64,000 nt of DNA. Source: Hymenopus coronatus (Eukaryota; Arthropoda; Insecta; Mantodea; Hymenopodidae). Of this stretch, positions 1 to 12,952 are shown piece by piece. Position numbers and translations under genes: made by a program. The notes under the pieces were generated by a model. It did no database searches. It was not told where the DNA came from and worked only from the letters and a program-made list of their open reading frames with translations. Numbering within the stretch: the stretch's first letter is position 1; every line of letters starts with the position of its first letter. The DNA lies in assembly GCA_030762935.1 (NCBI GenBank), contig CM060900.1:395588632-395652631 (forward strand), in the 5' to 3' direction.

Positions 1-2464
1 TTGAATCATCCACAAGTTTTTTCAGTGTCGAACGCTCACATTTTCAACACTTTTCAATCTGCGCTGTTTCAGTATTCACTAGTACATCTAGTAGCAGGAT
101 TTAAACGAGGCAAGGCAGTAAGCAATGCCAGATAGCGCAATACGTTTCGAAACGCACCGTAGAGACCACGCCCACACCATTACGTCATAATTATACTATG
201 TGTGCGCCGAGCCTTAATCCGGCAATTTCGTTAACACGGACCCAGCTGTAAATATCACTATGATTGTGTGTAGATAAACTTCAATGCGGTATCTTGAATA
301 TTGTGAATTTTCTAATTTTCTCAGATGTATTGAAATATTCCATAGTGATTTGCTTCATGTTTTTGACCCCTACGCCGCTTTAGTATTAAATTTACCTCAA
401 ACACATGGAGGTTGGATGTTTACCACCTGTGGAAGTTGCATTAGAGAATTGTGTTGTGTTTATCAGAATAAAAATGAGCAGAAGTGGGCAAATAAGAGTG
501 CGTTAATGCTAATTCAAAGTTTCAACAGAATACGTTGCACATAGAAGATTTATCGGGCCTCTTCTTTATTCATCCAGCTTACTCGTGTCCCAAAGGATCC
601 CTCTTTCGCCTGCAAGTGACAACCTTTAAACAAAGCTGATACCTCTCTTTCCTTTCGCTTTTGTTAGTTGCGACAAAGTTATTTTCAACCTGTAGGTGTA
701 AAGGGAAATTAATAGGACGGCCAATGGATTTATACCCAACGCTTTGCTAAAATAATGTCAGAAAAAACACCTTTGGTAGAGAAAGAAGTAAAAAGTGGAA
801 AGTGATTAGTTTAAAGACTTTGTGAAGCAAATTGTTAGCTAACACTCACATCATATTGTATTTCTGATTAGATGTTAGTACATAGATGTACTACTGTAAA
901 TGAAATGTTTTAATTAGATTTCCATATTTTCCTATACTAAATTATCTAGATGATTAACCTTTAAAATTAATATTTTCATAAGATGGTAGAGACTATATAC
1001 TGAAAATTACCATTAATGACACCTACAGTTTTTTTTTGTTTTTCGTTTCTTTTTTCTATTTTTTTACTTTGTACTTTCTTATGAATTAGAATTTCCTCTG
1101 TCTCGATATATCAGCTGACCCACACAATCTGTTAGCATTACTGATGCAGATGCTGGAATCATTAGACATCCGCATAAAAGTTCTTAATCAGTTAGTTTCG
1201 TTAAAGGGTTTATCCCGAATAGACCACATGCCAAATGGTTTGCCTATACAGAACTCAGCACTTGTATGCTGAGCGAGGAGTACCAGATTTGGACCCTGAC
1301 TCGGCTCGAGAAAGTTTTCTTGAATCAACAATTCCCTGTATACCAAGATTTGGTTGGGTGCGCCCGTGTGCGTGTGTGTTTTATGGATTATTTAACAACC
1401 AATTCGCCATAAACAAGAATTCAGGATTTTTGTTCAGTAAAACTCTGAGGAAACGTGTTGTCATATAATTACATTACAGCTAATGAACCTTGGAGAGCAA
1501 AAAGGCATGCCAATGCCTTTAGTAGGTAGAATTGTCCTTTATTTCATGTTGGCTGAATCCCCTTATCAGTTTATTGCGACCTCTTACTGGAGTGAACAAG
1601 TGAGTGGAGAAGGTGTGGAGACGGAAGTATTTTACAATAGGGGCTGTGAGACACTCGCTAGATGTTTCCGCCTTCCGTTGGTTATATAAATTGCATCACT
1701 GAAACCTTAACAAATGAACGGGAGTCATTTCTGACTCAGGAACGAAGTAAAGGGTTGGGATATGTGAGAAATATTATGTGCAATGGTTGGATGAAATTAA
1801 CTTGTTCTCTTTATTATCTATGTTATTTGAAACGAGCAAAGAGAATGGACAAAGAAGCGGGAATTAAATGAAGAACGAAAGAACAAGTCAAGTTTTGTAA
1901 TAAGAACAAAAATAAAATTATTTTGCGAGGAACTAGATATACACAAATGAATCACATCAAATAACAATAGTTAAAAGGTTTCACAATTTCAGACTACTTG
2001 ACAGTAAGTTGGCAACTTTCTTCATATTCATTTTATTGCAAAAACTGAAGTTAAAATTTATTTAAGAAATGTCAATCCCAAAATAATTATGGAAAGGTAG
2101 AAGTTGAATAAAATAGTACTATAGTTGGGACACAAACCACTTGTCCTTGTCTTCCAGAGTCACTGCTCTGCCATCACTGCTACGAGTTCCGTATTAGCAT
2201 ATCATGAAAATTTCTATGTGATTCACATTGCCATATAAAACACAAGGTATTCTCCAACTCCACTTGTGATAGCACACACAAACGTCAGTTACATAACTTT
2301 CCATTCCCATTATACCTTTCCTTTCTATGGAAACACATTTAACAAACCTGAATTGATCACATTTTCTTATCAATTGAAAAACAGTCTTGGACTCAGAAAT
2401 CTAGGGCACATCCGCTAACGCAAGAAGGAATGTGCCATCCAACTTGGTTAGCTAGAACCAGGTA
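1..2464. other. AT-rich stretch without supported gene
   Basis: Only short frames (under 90 codons) occur here, with no recognised motif, no plausible splice structure and no match to the repeat families seen elsewhere in the window. Homopolymer T runs lie near 1030-1065. I see nothing that can be annotated as a gene. Confidence 0.5.
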
Positions 2465-2712
2465 GAACCATAAATATGGGAGGAGATACTTAACAAACGC
2501 TTCTCACCTAGATGGCCCGCGTTCGATCCTAAGCAACCGCATGTGAGATTTGTGGTGGACAAAGTGGCGCAAGGGCAGGTTTACTCCGGGTTCTCCGGTT
2601 TCCCCCGCGATCGCATTCCAACGGTACTCCATCTTCATTTCATGCATTACCAGTGTCATTGCCTGCGGTGCCAAAGTAGTAAAAGCGGGCGTTAAGCACT
2701 ACAAAAAAATTA
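2465..2712 (+). repeat. tRNA-derived SINE, family A, copy 1
   Basis: A degraded tRNA-like head (B-box-like gcgttcgatcctaa near 2519) is followed by a body shared with the copies at 12.7 kb (minus) and 21.9 kb (plus). Landmarks are gcatgtgagatttgtggtgg, ctccggtttcccccgc, tccatcttcat, and the 3' end agcgggcgttaa followed by an A-rich tail. The small frame at 2550-2732 lies inside this SINE and is not a gene. Confidence 0.8.
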
Positions 2713-3367
2713 ACCAATGCTTACCAGATTGACACAGAGCCCCATTATATCGGGACTTCTTTGTGCTCACGACTGTACAAGAAGTGTACATATATATCAT
2801 AAATTGCTGCTACAAAGGCAGACAGATTAAACAACCTCTCTTTGAATACATTTAAAATCCCCTATACTACTTTAGAATATCTTATGTTCTATTGGTGTAA
2901 TGCTCATAATAAACGTTTGTGACGGTGTGATGCCTCGTTGAAGAGCCAAGCATGTAGCGTTTGTTGTCCACGTTTATTAAGTGAGTCTGGACGTACTCCC
3001 ATACCAGATAGCAGATCTCTCCACGTACCTGATTTTCGAGATCCACTATTATAGCTGCCTTAGTCTGCCTGAAAATTGGCTCTCTCGGGTGGTAATGACA
3101 ATGAGGGTAATTAGGAGTAATCCTAAGAAGTGATTAACACAATTTCACTTTCATATATTCATTTATTCTTGACTAGAATTGATACGTGTTCAGACAAGCA
3201 CTTTGCTTTACATGCTAATTGAGTTATGATTTCTAAGAGCTTTCCCAATTCAACGACTTAACTTAGCTTCTCTCGTAAAACGTATTATTTTCTCACTTTG
3301 TTTGTATATAACATGTATAACAATTACTATTCACTCTGTATAGTAACTTGACAACGAGTATACACGC

Positions 3368-3502
3368 CTTAAACTTAGCGGTGAGTGTTCCCAACAACGA
3401 TTACGCTTTCATGACCTCAAACTTAATAGTGACTGCCTGCCCAGTAGCGATTACGCGTACATGATCTCAAACTTAGTAGTGATTGCCTCAACGTCCTACA
3501 CT
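3368..3502. repeat. Minisatellite, about 48-50 bp unit, 2.7 copies
   Basis: Three successive units begin at 3368, 3416 and 3466. Each starts with ct(t/c)aaacttag or a close variant, continues with gtga(g/c/t)tg(c/t), and the first two end with cgattacg followed by catga. The first unit is 48 bp, the second 50 bp, and the third is truncated. The units differ by several substitutions. Confidence 0.75.
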
Positions 3503-3867
3503 CTGTTACTTATATAGTAAATTCTGCCGTCATGGCAGCTTCATTCTCATTGGACAGAAAGATCACGAACTTGGCATCTATGTGTCCCATAATACATCTC
3601 TTGATATCCAAAATAGGCACCTCGTGACCGCCTCAACATAATGAAGAAACAATCACTTCTCTACGATTCAGGGCTTTCCGAAATTACTTTTCACTTATTT
3701 CTCTATTGCATGCACATGCACAAGAGTACATGACTTACAATAGCGTTCTCTTTCACAAAGAACTTTCCTTTATTCAGCAGTCAAGTTTGGTAAACAACCT
3801 TGAACTGTGTTTGCTAGAAGCAGGCTTTATACACTTTTAAATACATTAAATAATCGATAATTAACAG

Positions 3868-3896
3868 AAATAATAATATTAATAATAATAATAGTA

Positions 3897-3941
<45 letters not shown>
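3868..3941. repeat. (AAT)n microsatellite
   Basis: Nearly pure AAT/TAA repeats with a few AGT interruptions. On the minus strand they create a poly-leucine frame (3814-4014) that is not a gene. Confidence 0.95.
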
Positions 3942-4777
3942 GCGAAACCAACTTACTCTCTCTTGTGTTCAAAATTATGTCCGCTTTGGTACATGGATTA
4001 AAGTCGCCTCTCAATATCAGAATGGACAGGTCTTAACACTTCTGATGATACTCACAGACATGATTTATTCGTTATTTTAAACTCTCTGAATTTTCTGGTT
4101 CCGTTTCGTAAACCTTGGCTTTGGTACATGTCCATAAAATCTAGAGAGCTATTTCGCTATTCAGCAAAGGCAACCACCACATCTATCCACTATCCGGCGT
4201 ATACAGTGTTGATATTTTCTTAGCTCTTCTAGAATATAGGAGTGTGTGTCAATTGGCTCAAACCAAATATTTTCAGCTAAAGAAAGAGAGACGTCTTCTA
4301 GCAGAACCTGAATTTCATCCCAATTTGGAGGAGTTTTAAATAAAGCTGTCCAATTGTCTAGGAGAAAATAAACTGACTCAAGATACTATCTCTTCTAATA
4401 ACGTTACCAGTGAATAATCTGTAGGCTAATAATGGAGATATGTCTTTCACTGGAGTCATTGATAAAGTAAAATTCATCTACCCATGAAACCTGCCTTTTT
4501 AAATCAAGCCTTTTGTTTTATTTATGAGACTTCTGCAATAAGTACGTGATTCTGCAAATCGTTTTTGCTTTTGTCTAATTTTCTGCTAGAATGCAGTTAA
4601 CATTTGCACTACTCGTTTACACATTTGATTGCATTCTCTCTCACCAGCATTTTAGCTGAATTATTGTTTGCTAAACATACGTTTCTTTATTATGATACCA
4701 TAAACAGTGTATTTCATTATAATCGCTAAAGGCTTTCATATATATATATATATTATATCGGTTTCCAGAAACAGATC
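3942..4777. other. No supported gene; short (TA)n tract
   Basis: AT-rich sequence with no recognised coding content. An alternating TA tract lies at about 4739-4755, just before the dispersed repeat that starts near 4778. Confidence 0.5.
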
Positions 4778-5160
4778 CTGCTATATAGGATGGACCATTT
4801 AAGTTGTGGTTGTACACTATCTTATTGCGCTCTTTGTACATAACCATTCAAAACTTTTGTTATTTTCATTGGTGTAAGAGCAATTGCAAAATGATTTATA
4901 CAATTTACTTAGTTTTTGATGAGGAGTGAAAAAGTAACATAAAAAGGGAGATTCCCATTTTAAAAAAACAGAATTGACCCTAAAATGACCATCATAACAT
5001 CACACAAATGAAACAACACCAATGGTATTTACTTCCCGTAATATGAAGCAAATTTTATTCAAGACATTTCTTTCTACAACGCTTAATTTTGGAGATGTTG
5101 ATAGAAGAAGAAGTCAGTAAGATTTAAACGGTTTAATTATTTGAATGCAGACAAAAATAC
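4778..5160. repeat. Diverged dispersed repeat, copy 1 (pair at 53870)
   Basis: This segment aligns by eye, in direct orientation and with many substitutions, to 53870-54230. Shared blocks in order are: tatatagg followed by a gaccattt block, ctttgtacataaccattcaaaa against cttcgtacacagctattcagaa, taagagcaattgcaa, gattcccatt against gctcccactt, taaaatg, aagcaaattttattcaagacatttctttct against aagcaacttttattcaaggcatttcttttt, and a gcttaattttggag-like block. The class is unknown, and no coding potential is seen. The boundary tatataggatggacc resembles the end of a DNA transposon, but no matching opposite end was found. Confidence 0.65.
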
Positions 5161-5199
5161 ATCCTTCACAGTTGTACGGCAATACATGGTCGACTCTGT

Positions 5200-5330
5200 A
5201 TGTTGTAGATATCGTGCGCCTTGGTGCAGTGAGTTGGTGCTCCGGTTCCCAGACGGAGAATGCGTAGGTGTGGGATCCCATTCTGGCGGGTGAGTTTGTG
5301 TTTCACCCATTTGTAGGAAAAATGCCACTC
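5200..5330 (+). repeat. Possible tRNA-like SINE head
   Basis: A locally GC-rich block contains a B-box-like aggtgtgggatcccat preceded by an A-box-like gtgagttggtgc at tRNA-like spacing. Two overlapping short minus-strand frames lie here and have no recognised content. The following sequence to about 5510 is also less AT-rich. No second copy was recognised in the window, so this is tentative. Confidence 0.3.
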
Positions 5331-5514
5331 ATCATCGTGATGCATTCTAGTAGCCATGATACAGCGATCTGTAAATTTCCAAAGTCAATAACTCGACTGA
5401 GAGAAGCATGATGCTAACCATGCCTGTATGGGCAGGATGATCATCCATCTTTATATTGCGTGTGCGGGCATCCGGTTGGCAGCCGGTTGGAAGGCTACTA
5501 CCCAAAAGGACTGT

Positions 5515-7420
5515 ATTCCCACCAATTTAATTCTTATAAACTGTAGGTATACGCTCTGAAGAAAGTCGTGGATGAAACTTGCCTGTTTTAATATTTGAAT
5601 GAAGCACTCATCTCACGAGCATTTTGAATTTAACGCGCACACTCTGAATTCATAATTCCTAAAACTTTATACACCTGATAAAAGGATTTGAAGCTGTAAT
5701 AAACCTATGATCACATCTAACGCTTCGGGGACCGAACAATGTAGTCTAAAACCTTCAACAATGTTTTTCTTTTGGGGTTCATTCTTTTGTATTGCTACCT
5801 TAAGGGTAAGATTCTAAAGTTTTAGCTCTGAGCTGTCACTGGGAGTGCCATATAAAAACAATTATTTAAATTCTTGGAACTCTTTTCTTCTCTTTTCCTT
5901 TTATTTTAAGGTAATTTGTCTCTTGTCAGTTTTGGAACTTAGAGAGCTCAGCGTGAAAATAGAAAGTTCATTTTTAACGAACAGCAATATTACCTTCTGT
6001 TTCTACTGACTACTGGGGATTATTATTGATAGTTAACAAACTTTGACTTGAAAAGAATTTAAACTTTGAGGTTTGATACATTTTTTACATTTGGAAAAGA
6101 AATCAGGAAACTACTCCTAATAAATAATGGCAGGCTAATTATGTGTAGTATATGTTAATATATATTAAGAATAGGATACAAAAATTTACATTAAACAAGT
6201 TAGAAGCTGACTGCAACGAAAGTTGCACATTTAACATTCTGCAGAGAGGAGGTATCGGTCCTTTTAACAAATAACAATTACAACATAAAAAATACATTAC
6301 CAGTCATAAATTTCAGCCGACAGGAATAAAATTGTTGTCATCCCCGAGGGCTTCCACTTGAATGACTGCCTCAGATGGTACTCGTACTTTGCTGTGTCAT
6401 GTCCCCAATTTTAGCAGCCAGTGAGCAGAAGCCTACACAATCTCGGCTGCTTGTCAGCAGTACACATGTACGTATTCACACCTATCTAGTTTGAAACGGT
6501 TGGGGAGACATTTGCAATTGCTGACGTGCGGGTGGGGAGGTCCCTTATATGCACCTCAAGGCCTTCCCTGGCTCGAATGAGAGTGAACTGTTTGTCTAAC
6601 CATGCAATAATATATGCTATTAGTGCACAAAGAGTCTTCAGATATGATTTCGTCAAGAAGTAATTGCAAAATGTACTCTAAGCAATATTTGCACCACTAT
6701 CTACTTTACAGCGTTCACTTGACTTCTGATATCTTCCACATTTTGTGCGTAACGCAGTCAAATATATGTGAAAAAAAAGAAAATATGTATGTTCAGCACA
6801 GAAATCTAATAGCAAAGATATTGTGAAGGTATTCAAGATCTGGATTTCTATTCCATGCAGGTTATCACGATCCCTTTAACCATCATTTAATGAGATACTG
6901 AAACAAGGCGACTCATTTCATATGTTTAATAGGTAGTGCGTTGATATAATCTGACTTATTCTGTCTTCGAAGCTCTAGAAGCTATATTTATGCTTATTGG
7001 AAATGAGACTTATAGGGATATCTCTGTCGTTAGAGTGTAACTCACAGAACTATACTAAATGAGAAGTACTCACAATAGCCATGCCGCACACTACATATAA
7101 CTATAGTCAGCTCTCGATAAATTACATGCAGATAATTTGCGGGACCATCAATCAGGTTCTTATTTTGCTTTTATTTGTTTTAATGTATCCCGAAATATTT
7201 GATTTCATTTAAGTTACGCCCCTACACATTCAGTGTACTGCACGCAAAGCCAAACTACCTTTCCGCCCCTATAGGCTGTAATTAACAGAATGTTGCCAGC
7301 CTTCTTGTTTGTAGGAACAATTGAAAACGTGAATAGAAACAGTGCCAATCTAAACATTATCTTCTATTGAAATTTGCGTAGTTGACTGTTGTACATAGAT
7401 CCACTCTCGAAGGTGTTATA
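5515..7420. other. No supported gene
   Basis: AT-rich sequence with scattered stops in all frames. The longest frame (6614-6826, 70 codons) shows no motif. I see nothing to annotate. Confidence 0.5.
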
Positions 7421-7434
7421 CAGTGTGTGTTAAA

Positions 7435-8621
7435 ATGAGTAGTTCTAAGGTGAAATGCCGGTGAAAGATTAAAGGTCATTTAAATACTGGGGAAAGGTGA
7501 TTCATCTTTTAAGCTGTCCAGGGAATTGGGTGTGGGAGAAAGTACAGTGACACACAATCCAAACAAAAGGAAACGTTGGTTAAATTTTCTGCTAAGAGTG
7601 ATTGTTTATCATCCGTTACTAAAATCTGGATGAAGCTGTGCTACTGTGGTTTAACAGAAAACGAGCTGAAGGTATTCCTCTATCTGATCGAATGTGTGCT
7701 GCACAAGTAGAACACTTTCTCGCTGCACTTGGTTTGTAACAGGATTCTAGAGCATCCTCTGGCTGGCATATAGGATTTAAAATCGTTATGGAATAACGGA
7801 TATTGGAATTCACGGAAAACTACTTGGTACCAATACAGAAGTTGTCGAAACCCTCACTCAGGAATTTAAGGTGTATTTTGAAATCTAAAATCTGGAATAT
7901 AGGTAACATCTTAATGCAGATAAAACCGAGTTGACTGGTATGACAGTGTGCAGTATGTACACTTGCGATGGAAGTCGAAAAGCATGCCATAGGTCCTAAA
8001 CATCGAAAGAAAGATTAGTCATTTTGGTGTCGGCTACTGCAGCGGGTAATCATAAACTAACATTACTGGTGATAGTAAAATTACAAAAGCTTACGTCATT
8101 TTAACAACAAGAATGTCCCATTTCATAATTATCAACGTAAATCAGGCGGATTGACTGTCAGGTATTCAAGGACTGCTTTCATGACAATTTTATTACAGAG
8201 GATACTATCTGTTCTCATCCAATCAAAGCGGTACTGCTACTAGTAACGGGTCTTTCCGCCCACAGGGGTAAACTTAAACGTGAGGCGTTTACGTTAAATA
8301 CGTTCCTTCATACGTAACGTCTGTCGTTCATCCCAGGACCAAGGCGTCATAGCTGCAATATAAAAGAAGCACAAACCGTCGTTTCTCCACAAACTTTTGA
8401 TGAAGTTGCTGACATTGAAATTTTTGGGAAGGAATCTAGTGTGCTGCACAATAGCGATCATTGGACTGTTTAATATAAATTACGCTGGCCCGGTGATGGA
8501 TGCCGATTTTTGGCATGTCCAGGATATTGTTAGATCCCTAAAAGAATACATTTCAGATGCTCAGTCTTCAGTTGCATCACTGATTGTCCTTGTTACCGAA
8601 AATAGGAGGATGCAAAGGTGA
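7435..8621 (+). pseudogene. Decayed CENP-B/Tigger (pogo)-like transposase
   Basis: Read across frames, this is a jerky/Tigger-type transposase of the Tc1/mariner-pogo group. It begins near MSSSKVK with a helix-turn-helix region. It then shows the CENP-B-type segment LLWFNRKRAEGIPLSD (about 7636-7683), the first catalytic aspartate in NADKTELTG (about 7913), EKHAIGPKHRKK-like and NNKNVPFHNYQRKSG-like blocks, and KAVLLLVTGLSAHRG, where the family normally has LLLDNAPSH. The second aspartate is therefore replaced by valine. DQGVIAAI and the 8397-8621 frame follow, matching the family's MDQGVI region and C-terminal segment. In-frame stops (for example three within the first 30 codons) and frameshifts make it non-functional. 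The segment ordering is what identifies the family; I cannot place the exact element ends. Confidence 0.75.
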
Positions 8622-8639
8622 AAGCTACATTACTGAATG

Positions 8640-9130
8640 GCTAAATTAGATAATAATGATAAAGGCGAAAGACAAGAAATTGAGAATGACATTGTTCGAG
8701 ACTTGACGGCGAATATAGATAGATAAGGGTAAGAATATGAAGCCACATTCCGATGTTTACGCAATCAAATTAGTGTATTATACAGAATGTCACGATGCTT
8801 TTTAAATATTGATTTGTTTTACGAAAATTCAAAGAAAGGTAAATGAACAATGTTCCAACAAAAAAGGTGGTGTACCTCTTGAGTGGTGAATTTATTATCA
8901 AGTACACTTAACTGCCAGTATTTGTCAGTATTTGACTGTATTGTACAAAGTGATACCATATGATATTTAGAGAATCTGTGATTTCGTCCAAAAATGTTTA
9001 AAATTACGGGAGCTGGAGGTAATATGTCCATCTTTATTTAATATTCTGTTTCATAGATTGCATTTTTCAAGGAGGTAATAGGAAGTGTATGAACATGAAC
9101 TTTTGTTTTTGAGGATATGCAGAAATTGTT
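8640..9130. other. No supported gene
   Basis: AT-rich; may include the 3' remainder of the Tigger-like element, but no terminal inverted repeat was recognised. Confidence 0.4.
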
Positions 9131-9134
9131 TCAG

Positions 9135-9330
9135 TCTTGTGCTGTAGTGCAATGGACCGGAGCGTGCAATTCTGATTACCAGCCATGGAATGAGGGTTCG
9201 ATTAAATCCATTGGAGTTCGAATTTTAAGTCCTGGGAATGGAACCAATGGCCACTCAGTATCTTAAAGAACCGAAGAGCTGCGCTAGGCAGCGATCCGGG
9301 AACTGAAAGCCAACGTTTCGACAGAAAAAG
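9135..9330 (+). repeat. Possible tRNA-like SINE fragment
   Basis: The sequence gtagtgcaatggaccggagcg, followed by a B-box-like agggttcgattaaatcc (about 9191), has tRNA promoter-like spacing, and a less AT-rich body follows to about 9460. No clear second copy was recognised in the window. Confidence 0.35.
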
Positions 9331-9569
9331 TCGTGATGATAAGTCCATTACCACCCTATATCATCCTCCTATGCCCTACCTACGTGGTCATGAGGCAGGC
9401 AATCTGGTTTTCGAGGCTCTGGTTCGACCGCGTAACGTTACTCCATATTGGAGGTGGAAATCTTTGCAAAAGTTTCTTTCAATCATAACGAGTTCGCTTT
9501 TTATTATTTATAAAACTGTGTATTACGTGGGTAATATGTTCCATTTGAAGGTATTTTGGAGAACTTAAA

Positions 9570-10790
9570 ACGTCTACCCTTTATTTTAGAGAAATCTCTT
9601 GTATTATTAGTAATGCGAATTAAATGTTGCCCCAATTAATGTTCTAGCACATATTAATGATTTCTCCGTGGATGCACCTGATTGCCTTGTCGGCTATGTT
9701 GTATACACATGCGAAAATCAAATAACATAGATAATGAAAAGCAAGCACATTTGTTGCCAAAGGATAATATTTGTCTTTAGTGAATTCAGCTTATTCTCGT
9801 GCATGACGATATCACAGATTGAAAATAACCTCTGTCATGTCGATGAATTCGCGGTTTTACAAATGGGTTGCAGCCACATAAACCGCTTTGGTGATCATTT
9901 CAATAATCCTATACCTATTGGTTTAAAGTAGTGTTTTAAAATAATCTTCATAGTCAGAAACTAACATAGAACACAAGCAGTGACATGTGCCACAGCAGCA
10001 CAGTTTTATCGGGAATATGGAGACTAGCACGTATCGTGGTGAAGGAGATCACTAGCTGGTGACCCGCTACGGTCTAAGGACAACAGTATCTTCAATTCTG
10101 TCTAACGTTCTTAGGTATGTTATAGTGAAAGAAACATGATGTAAATGAGCAAATATTCTCTTGATTGTAGTTTCTGGGCGTAAACCTTGTTTCCTATAAC
10201 TTTTCCGCAGTAATATGCATGATTTCACATTGCACGGTGATAAGCATTTTTTGAAAAATACCTATCTACCCGGCGTGTCACAGGTGGTTTTTTAAGTCAG
10301 AAATTACTGATTTTACTTATGTCTCCGTATTTTATGAAAATTTCGAGTATTTACAGGATATTTACAGTCTATTTATTCCAATGCGAAGTAAATACGTTAT
10401 TTGAAATAACAGAAAAAACAACAGTTCTCTGTAATGGGAGGAAAACTTAGGTGGATGTTGTATTTAACTTCATAAACTCTCAACGACTGATTCTAAAACC
10501 TGAACATACTACATCCGTACTGAAAATATCTGTTAGCACTGAAAATGTTGTACAAATTTTCAACAGCTGATTAATTAAAACATTCCTTCTGAGCTAGAAT
10601 GTCATTGTAGGAGTGTCTTTGGTGAGCATCTTCAGAAGGCTTTAGGCAAATATCCTCCACAATGCCGAACGAAACATCAAATTCAGTTTTACCACAGCAT
10701 GCTATACCGCAACACATAATTTCCTTATCTAATAGTTAATAGTGCAAAATCTCTACACTTTTTAAAGATGTCCATAAGCGAAATTTCGAT
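9570..10790. other. No supported gene
   Basis: AT-rich with short frames only. Nothing recognisable on either strand. Confidence 0.5.
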
Positions 10791-10799
10791 CCATTGCTA

Positions 10800-11032
10800 T
10801 GTATATAGTTGCTTCAAACTTGGTGGAGAGTGATGGATTATTTTGGCGTAAAATACTTAGCATGGTTTCCTTTGGAAGGGAAGCAAAGCCAGTGGTTCCG
10901 TGTCGTAGATTTACGGCTCACAAAAGAATCTCAAGCGGACCCTCACTTCCAATATGGAATGGGACGCTGAAAACAACAGCAGCTAAAGGGCGTTCCTTAA
11001 AAAGCTATTTCAATTCAAATTTATACTAGGTC
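10800..11032 (+). repeat. tRNA-derived SINE, family B, copy 1
   Basis: Shares the family B body: agcatggtttcctttggaaggg, tggttccgtgtcgta, atttacgg, aaaagaatctcaag, an aagcggaccctcactt block, atatggaatgggacgc, and the terminal gcgttcc block before an AT-rich end. The tRNA-like head is degraded (cttcaaacttggtggag). The small plus-strand frame at 10799-11029 lies inside this SINE. Confidence 0.8.
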
Positions 11033-11039
11033 CTTTAAA

Positions 11040-12110
11040 CATGGAAGGAATAGTGTGCAGGTTAAAGTTCATTGTTAAATCTTCAGTGACTTTGGTTATT
11101 AATTGTTTAAACAATCATAAACAAGAAGTGTTCCACATAATGAACTAATAGCTTTATTTATTATACTATTTATTCCGAGGCAAGTGAAGACTATAGAGAA
11201 ATGCTGTAGATATATTTTTTGTTTCTGTTTCAGTTTTACAAAAAAATTATTAACATTGAAAAATCAAATTTTCCTATAATTACGGAATACTAATCAAATA
11301 CACTAATTAATTGCTTATAAACATAGCGTTTCAAGGAATCATTACTCTGACATTTTTATTTCTATCTTTAGGTTTTACCTTAAAATTCAAAGCAAATTTA
11401 ATAAGAATTACATCGCGTAAATCCCAAACAACGTAGAAGAAGTAGAAAGTGAGAAAATCGACTTCGAAATTTTAAAAGCGCTGCTGTCCAAGCACACAGT
11501 GACCTATAAACAGTCATCTGGCGTCACTTCCACGCATAACTGAGCGATTTAAAATATAAATTATAAAATAGAAAATTTTAAGATAATTGCATGCAAATAT
11601 ATGGTCATATATATTTTAACGAATTTGGGTTCATTTTCAATTACGAGTTCTTTTAAGGGATTCCATAATTACCTTATATGAAATATTCAACGAAATGGGG
11701 GAATGAACTTGTAGATTTGAAGATTTTAAACTAAGTATTGTATGGTGATTTCGTGTGTTACGCTGAAAACAAACTTTCTATATGTATATATTTAGCACAC
11801 ATTGGTAATGAACTTTCATTGTTTACAAACAACGAGAAAACAGAGCACACTTCCTTAGGTATATAAAATTTGGTTGAAAGTTCGGCCATAAAGGTACATC
11901 ACCACATTTGTGTTTAGAGTTGGAAATGCTTAGCAATTTTTTGATTCAAACCTCTCTACCATTTGATAAATATCCAGTAAATTAAAGCAATATAACGTAG
12001 ATATTGTACCACTATAAGCAGAGCTGATGATTGTTTCGCTCTGGTTTTCGTTTACTTAGTACTCATCCATGCTAAAAAACACAATGTCCAATAATTTACA
12101 CATATAAAAT
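11040..12110. other. No supported gene
   Basis: Strongly AT-rich with no recognisable coding or repeat content. Confidence 0.5.
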
Positions 12111-12112
12111 TA

Positions 12113-12418
12113 AATTAAATTGAGTTTTATTAATGGGCACTCTTTAACTGCTGCGGTTCTTTGCAACCCTTTCTACATTGAGCGTGAAGGACCACTTAAT
12201 TCTGCTCAGAGGCCCCTTTATAACGCTCAAGTTTCTTTTATGTGTCGTAAATATATGACACGGGACCAACGACTCTACTTCCCTTCCCAAGGAAGTCATG
12301 CTAAGGATTTTTACGTCTGAAGAAAAACCCACTGCCCTCCGCCAAGTTTGAACCCGCGAACTTGGGAACTGGAGGCTAGTATGTTAACCAGGAATCGTGG
12401 AGGACGCCTGGTTGCATA
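12113..12418 (-). repeat. tRNA-derived SINE, family B, copy 2
   Basis: On the minus strand the tRNA-like head, with B box gcgggttcaaacttgg, is followed by the family B body (catgacttccttgggaag, ggtcccgtgtcat, aaaagaaacttgag, aattaagtggtccttcac). It ends in attaataaaactcaattt. It is one of the better-preserved copies. Open frames on both strands here are SINE-internal. Confidence 0.85.
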
Positions 12419-12711
12419 TATATCTTAGAATAAAATATAAGATTTTGTTTTAGACAGGCTTTCTGGCAAGCAAAACGTTCGACGGCGACGAGGATGAAAA
12501 GCTAAAACATAAGAGGTGCTCAAACTGCCCCGTGTTTGGTGTGTGCAGATATTCTTCTAGGGTTAAAAGAGTTGAAAAATTCAACGGGGCTATTTCAAAT
12601 TAAAACCTATATGTGGGGAACTGGCTGAACGACCTTACTTTTATCCTTCTAGCTTATCACGGAGACGGGGAGGCGACTCGCGCTCACAGAGAGGAGTAAA
12701 ACGAAGGTATT

Positions 12712-12952
12712 TTTGGTAGTGTTTAACGCCCGCTTTAACTACTTATGGCACCGCAGGCGGTGACACTGATGATACACGAATGAAGATGGAGCACTGGTGG
12801 AATGCGATGGCGGGGGAAACCGGAGAGCCCGGAGAAAGCCCGCCCCAGCGCCGTTTTGTCCACCACAAATCTCACATGCGGTCGCTTGGGATTGAACCCG
12901 GACCGCCTAGGTGAGAGGCGAGTGGTGTAACCACTCGGCCACGGCGCGGCCG
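12712..12952 (-). repeat. tRNA-derived SINE, family A, copy 2 (near full length)
   Basis: The minus strand starts ccgcgccgtggccgagtggt and carries tRNA-type A box (tggccgagtggtta) and B box (gggttcaatccc) at normal spacing. The head resembles a serine/leucine-type tRNA with a long variable region. The shared family A body follows and ends in agcgggcgttaaacactacc. The 93-codon minus frame (12735-13016) overlapping it is not a gene. Confidence 0.85.

Noticed and set aside
3368..3502. CRISPR-like spaced repeats
   Set aside because: The units are directly tandem without unique spacers, imperfect, and in eukaryotic DNA.
7421..7430. cagtgtgtgt as a 5' terminal repeat of the Tigger-like element
   Set aside because: It lies only a few bases before the presumed start codon and no inverted partner was found downstream.
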